Shown: positions 45,501 to 47,245 of the stretch, one piece after another
Position numbering within the stretch: position 1 is the first letter of the stretch
Layout of the letters: every line of letters begins with the position of its first letter
Source of the DNA: Flavobacteriales bacterium
GTDB taxonomy: Bacteria; Bacteroidota; Bacteroidia; Flavobacteriales_F; PHOS-HE28
Assembly (NCBI GenBank): GCA_020635715.1
Contig: JACJZG010000022.1
Span: forward strand, 1-47,245
DNA: 47,245 nucleotides
Reading direction: 5' to 3'
Notes under the pieces: model-generated
Seen by the model: the letters and a program-made list of their open reading frames with translations, nothing else
Databases searched by the model: none
Told to the model about the DNA's origin: nothing
Translations under genes and position numbers: made by a program

Positions 45501-46980
45501 CAACGGAAGTTGCGTTTGCCAGGGCACTCCGATCGGCGACTGTACCAATTACACCCTCGAGTTCCAAAGCGGCAGCGGTATCGCGAACGCCGTCACCTAC
45601 GAGGTACTGGATGCGACCGGCTTCGCCATCATCCTCAGCGGCAACAACCCGATACCAGCGGATGGCATTGGCACCTTGGACCTCTGTCTGTCCGACGGTT
45701 GCTATCAACTGCGTGTGACGGATAATGCCGGCGATGGTCTGCTTGGATACATCCTGCGCGAAGCGGGTGCCGAAGGACGACGGATCATCGACAACAACGG
45801 CAATATGAACGACGGCATCAGCCAGATCGCCGCCGGAGGCGGCTTCTGCCTGCCCATCGGCGATGATCAACTCATCTGGAGCAGCTGTGACAAGCTCGAT
45901 TGGATCGACAACAAGTTCGTCGTCTGCCACGCCAACACCGCCGTGACCGCCCAATACGGAGTGTCCAATACCACCAGTGGTTATGAGTTCTGGTTCTTCG
46001 ACCCCAATGGCACATATAGCTTCCGTCGCTTCCGCAGTCACGCCACCAGCGATGGTACCGGCAGCGGTGCGACACGTGCCTGCCACTTCAAGGTGAATGG
46101 ATGGTTCAATACGGCCAGTACCCCGCACCTGCCGGATGACCTGCTCCTGAACGTGCGCGTGCGCGGCCGGGTGGCCGGCAGCAACCTGCCCTTCGGCCCT
46201 GCCTGTCGTTTCCGCATCGACGCCGCCCTGGCCGCTTGTCCACGGGTGAAGCTCCAGGATGATCCAACCAACATCGACGACTTTAGCTGTGGCGTTAGCC
46301 GGGACTTCGGCGGCTACAGCCGACCGGCCAACCGCATCTATGCGAACCCACCCCAACCGATCCCGGTGGTGGCCAGCAGCATGGTCCGTTACCAGTTCCG
46401 TTTCCGGATCCCTGGAGAAGGCATCTGTATCGTGCGCCCGCCCCAGACCAGTGCTCGAATGGTGCTGAACTGGACCAACGGCACACCGCTGGAGTGCGGT
46501 AAGACCTACGATGTCGACGTGCGAGTAAGCCTCGATGGCGGTGCCACCTGGTGCTTCGGTCCGGCAACTACAAGCCAGGCCACCGCCTGTGCCGATAACG
46601 AGGACTGGGGAAAGGTGTGCCTCGTGACCATCAACCCCTGCGCGGGAATGGATGGAGGTACTAACGCGTTGATCGAGGACACGAACGCGATTTCTGGTGA
46701 CAACCATCAGGGCGAGCAACGCTTGGTCCTATACCCGAACCCGAACCGCGGAGACCAGCTCTTCTTGAGCCTACGCAGCTTGGAAGCCGATGTGCGCACC
46801 TTGAGCGTGGACCTCTTCGACCTCACCGGCAAGCGGGTGATGGCACACACCATCGCGGTATCCGATGGTTTCGTGAATACGAACCTCGAACTCCATGGCG
46901 GTCTAGCCGGTGGCATGTACATGGTGAACATCACCGCTGGAGACAAGACCTACATCGAACGATTGGTGATCCAGCCATAA
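42538..46980 (+). CDS. Large multidomain secreted protein with GEVED domain and T9SS type A sorting domain
   Basis: A 1,480-residue exported protein. The start M-R-D-L-F-K-S-P leads into a signal peptide ending near A-A-T-Y-A-Q; a start at 42385 would span promoter P4. Residues ~140-300 form a GEVED domain (V-V-L-W-F-I-D-L-N-N-D-G-D-F, Y-G-E-I-H-D-Y-T-I). Two pre-peptidase-like beta modules follow (C-P-N-A-T, D-V-W-Y-R-F-V-A), then an FN3-like module and three Ig-like repeats with G-G-T-W-S-G-P or G-S-W-S-P. Thrombospondin-3-like calcium loops come next (D-T-D-D-D-L-T-P-D-C, D-A-D-G-D-G-Y-G-D). About 350 cysteine-bearing residues follow that I cannot assign. A type A sorting domain ends the protein (L-Y-P-N-P-N-R-G-D, L-F-D-L-T-G-K-R-V, G-M-Y-M-V-N-I). 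Probably surface-displayed; no catalytic motif was seen. Confidence 0.9.
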   Translation: MRDLFKSPTRKDGSRSMILLLAFVLVCRAATYAQCINTSPYSGGSAPAAGACTNSASDVWAGDYNTWTGLVSGKVYRVVSTNSTDYITVRVGSSTGTVVAVGTPPIVFTAPSANTYYTHVNTNPSCGTANVNRTISLCRSPEYCITSLYTNGCSEQAYIDGISIASYSQSGTGCTGGTGIANYTSSVINVQQGGSYPYTVTSGTGTLYDRKVVLWFIDLNNDGDFIDANEYCGQSTIGNSSMTGTLIIPSTASVGQRRLRARLFWQPESVPLDNPSLFSCNNLQYGEIHDYTINIQAFVTTNDNCPNATLLTPSVNCAVTQGTVAGASSSLAAINCGGFTAPGALDVWYRFVATNTGHTIRVVGDVSFDAVIDVRSGACNGTNIACADGFVEGGEESVTFATAIGQTYYVRVYHYGSTIPTTPQFAICVTTASNAPCTNATAIADCGVTNVTTMSAGTGEWGDLFDCTTSATALQGTEVVRTFTVPSTGVYRITATNAMSSTVSFMGRTDACTPIGWGCLFDVAANATNSAAFNLTAGQQVRLLLKKHGSGIGGTVNWMVECALACITSPTSPMNEASVCNTTPTTLSWPTAPSASSYDVYLNAGTTATTLVSSAQTATSFNAGTLAPGPYAWRVVPRFGASFPTASCTTWTFNVTAPPIAGTSTSFLVCETNTNTDMLGVLGGSAQAGGTWSGPSTVTGNVYNAVTMEPGIYTYRINSTVCPSASATVAISEQPVPNAGMSNSMFVCASSATNDMFGALGGTPQSSGSWSPSGPNYNAVTQTPGDYTYTVSAQSPCIGSASATISVFEQAPPNAGTGTTTTFCSNATAFSLFALLAGSPETTGTWSPTLPGGHSAIFSPSTLSAGSYVYTVSATSPCVTPASSTVLVLYDETDTDDDLTPDCTDGCPNDPNKTEPGMCGCGVTDVPTTWYADADGDGYGDPNSSIAGYTCDQPSGYVADNSDTCPALAGRIGDSCDDGDVNTTGDVINGSCVCQGTPIGDCTNYTLEFQSGSGIANAVTYEVLDATGFAIILSGNNPIPADGIGTLDLCLSDGCYQLRVTDNAGDGLLGYILREAGAEGRRIIDNNGNMNDGISQIAAGGGFCLPIGDDQLIWSSCDKLDWIDNKFVVCHANTAVTAQYGVSNTTSGYEFWFFDPNGTYSFRRFRSHATSDGTGSGATRACHFKVNGWFNTASTPHLPDDLLLNVRVRGRVAGSNLPFGPACRFRIDAALAACPRVKLQDDPTNIDDFSCGVSRDFGGYSRPANRIYANPPQPIPVVASSMVRYQFRFRIPGEGICIVRPPQTSARMVLNWTNGTPLECGKTYDVDVRVSLDGGATWCFGPATTSQATACADNEDWGKVCLVTINPCAGMDGGTNALIEDTNAISGDNHQGEQRLVLYPNPNRGDQLFLSLRSLEADVRTLSVDLFDLTGKRVMAHTIAVSDGFVNTNLELHGGLAGGMYMVNITAGDKTYIERLVIQP

Positions 46981-47043
46981 GGGAGCCGTGTGAGCCATAT
47001 ACAGCGCGCGGTCGTGAACTGGTAAGGAACGACCAGCGGACAA

Positions 47044-47076
47044 GGAAGAGGTCGCCTGTTCAAGGCGGCCTCTTCC
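47044..47076 (+). terminator. Stem-loop terminator after the GEVED-type gene
   Basis: A 14-bp stem with one G-U pair (47044-47057 with 47063-47076) around a five-base loop, 63 bases after the stop. There is no T run after it, so termination strength is uncertain. Confidence 0.65.
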
Positions 47077-47154
47077 ACCTTCCAGCCAAGGCGGTCAACT
47101 TCCAGACGGAACCGCTTCTTTGGACGGGATTGGCGCCACCGTTGCCTTACGACC

Positions 47155-47162
47155 TACTTTTG
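47155..47162 (+). promoter_or_regulatory. Bacteroidota-type -7 element TACTTTTG before the last, partial gene
   Basis: TACTTTTG matches the TAnnTTTG consensus exactly, and a TTGG at 47130-47133 could serve as the -33 element. It ends five bases before the first ATG, so the transcript could have a very short leader or none. No dyad of the P1-P4 type is present. Confidence 0.5.
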
Positions 47163-47167
47163 TCCGC

Positions 47168-47245
47168 ATGATGCGCACCATGGATCGGATCCACGCGGCA
47201 CGGGACCTCGGAAGGCCCCTCGTGCCAGCCGCTTCCCGCATGGTC
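47168..47245 (+). CDS. Start of an unrecognised gene (partial)
   Basis: An open frame of 26 codons runs off the end of the window. It opens M-M-R-T-M-D-R-I-H-A-A-R and continues D-L-G-R-P-L-V-P-A-A-S. There is no signal peptide pattern, so a cytoplasmic product is likely. Support is the good -7 element just upstream and the absence of stops; the stretch is too short to assign a family. The ATG at 47171 or 47180 could also be the start. Confidence 0.4.
   Translation, partial: MMRTMDRIHAARDLGRPLVPAASRMV

Noticed and set aside
1..47245. Mobile element, prophage or defence island
   Set aside because: No transposase, integrase, phage structural gene, restriction or CRISPR component was found on either strand; the repetitive DNA is explained by coding repeats and the kinase duplication.

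Overview
The window looks like chromosomal DNA of a GC-rich member of the Bacteroidota, most likely an uncultured lineage in or near the Flavobacteriales. The evidence is type IX secretion system (T9SS) cargo with both type A and type B C-terminal sorting domains, two PorP/SprF paralogues, an S46 dipeptidyl-peptidase, TPR-bearing sensor kinases and promoters with a TTTG-type -7 element. Nothing marks it as plasmid, phage or an integrated element. I saw no rRNA, tRNA, transposase or CRISPR array.

Layout. (1) 1-3201: the tail of a T9SS type A protein, a terminator, then a P-domain type B surface protein. (2) 3185-6512, minus strand: ECF sigma factor, small one-TM protein, DPP11-like S46 peptidase and pterin carbinolamine dehydratase, with two ATGA overlaps. 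(3) 6650-26309, plus strand: two consecutive modules of the form [large type B surface protein] - [PorP/SprF] - [PD40/OmpA-family periplasmic protein], with four of the five gene joins overlapping by 1-4 bases. The first cargo gene is about 9.5 kb. It carries a C-type lectin-like domain, HYR domains and two tandem arrays (138-bp and 132-bp units), and is broken on paper by about a dozen small indels, nearly all in or beside the arrays. (4) 26312-29155: PepE aspartyl dipeptidase, an MscS-like channel and a CorA magnesium transporter. (5) 29180-46980: a two-component operon (NarL/LuxR-type response regulator, an unknown 103-residue protein, two TPR histidine kinases with nearly identical catalytic halves) followed by three large secreted proteins (a 21-copy FG-GAP protein, a delta-60-repeat propeller and a GEVED-type protein). 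(6) 47168 to the end: the start of an unrecognised gene.

The most interesting signal is a composite promoter present four times, and only in region 5: TCATGGTTTACCNGTATTG followed 24-25 bases later by TTTG. It sits upstream of the response regulator and of each of the three secreted-protein genes. The conserved block holds an inverted repeat (CATGGT-TT-ACCATG, perfect in one copy) abutting a putative -33 TTG. I infer a local, probably autoregulated regulon in which the two kinases and one regulator control T9SS-exported surface proteins. The left half of the window pairs type B cargo with dedicated PorP/SprF partners, while the right half has type A or type A-like cargo under the shared promoter.
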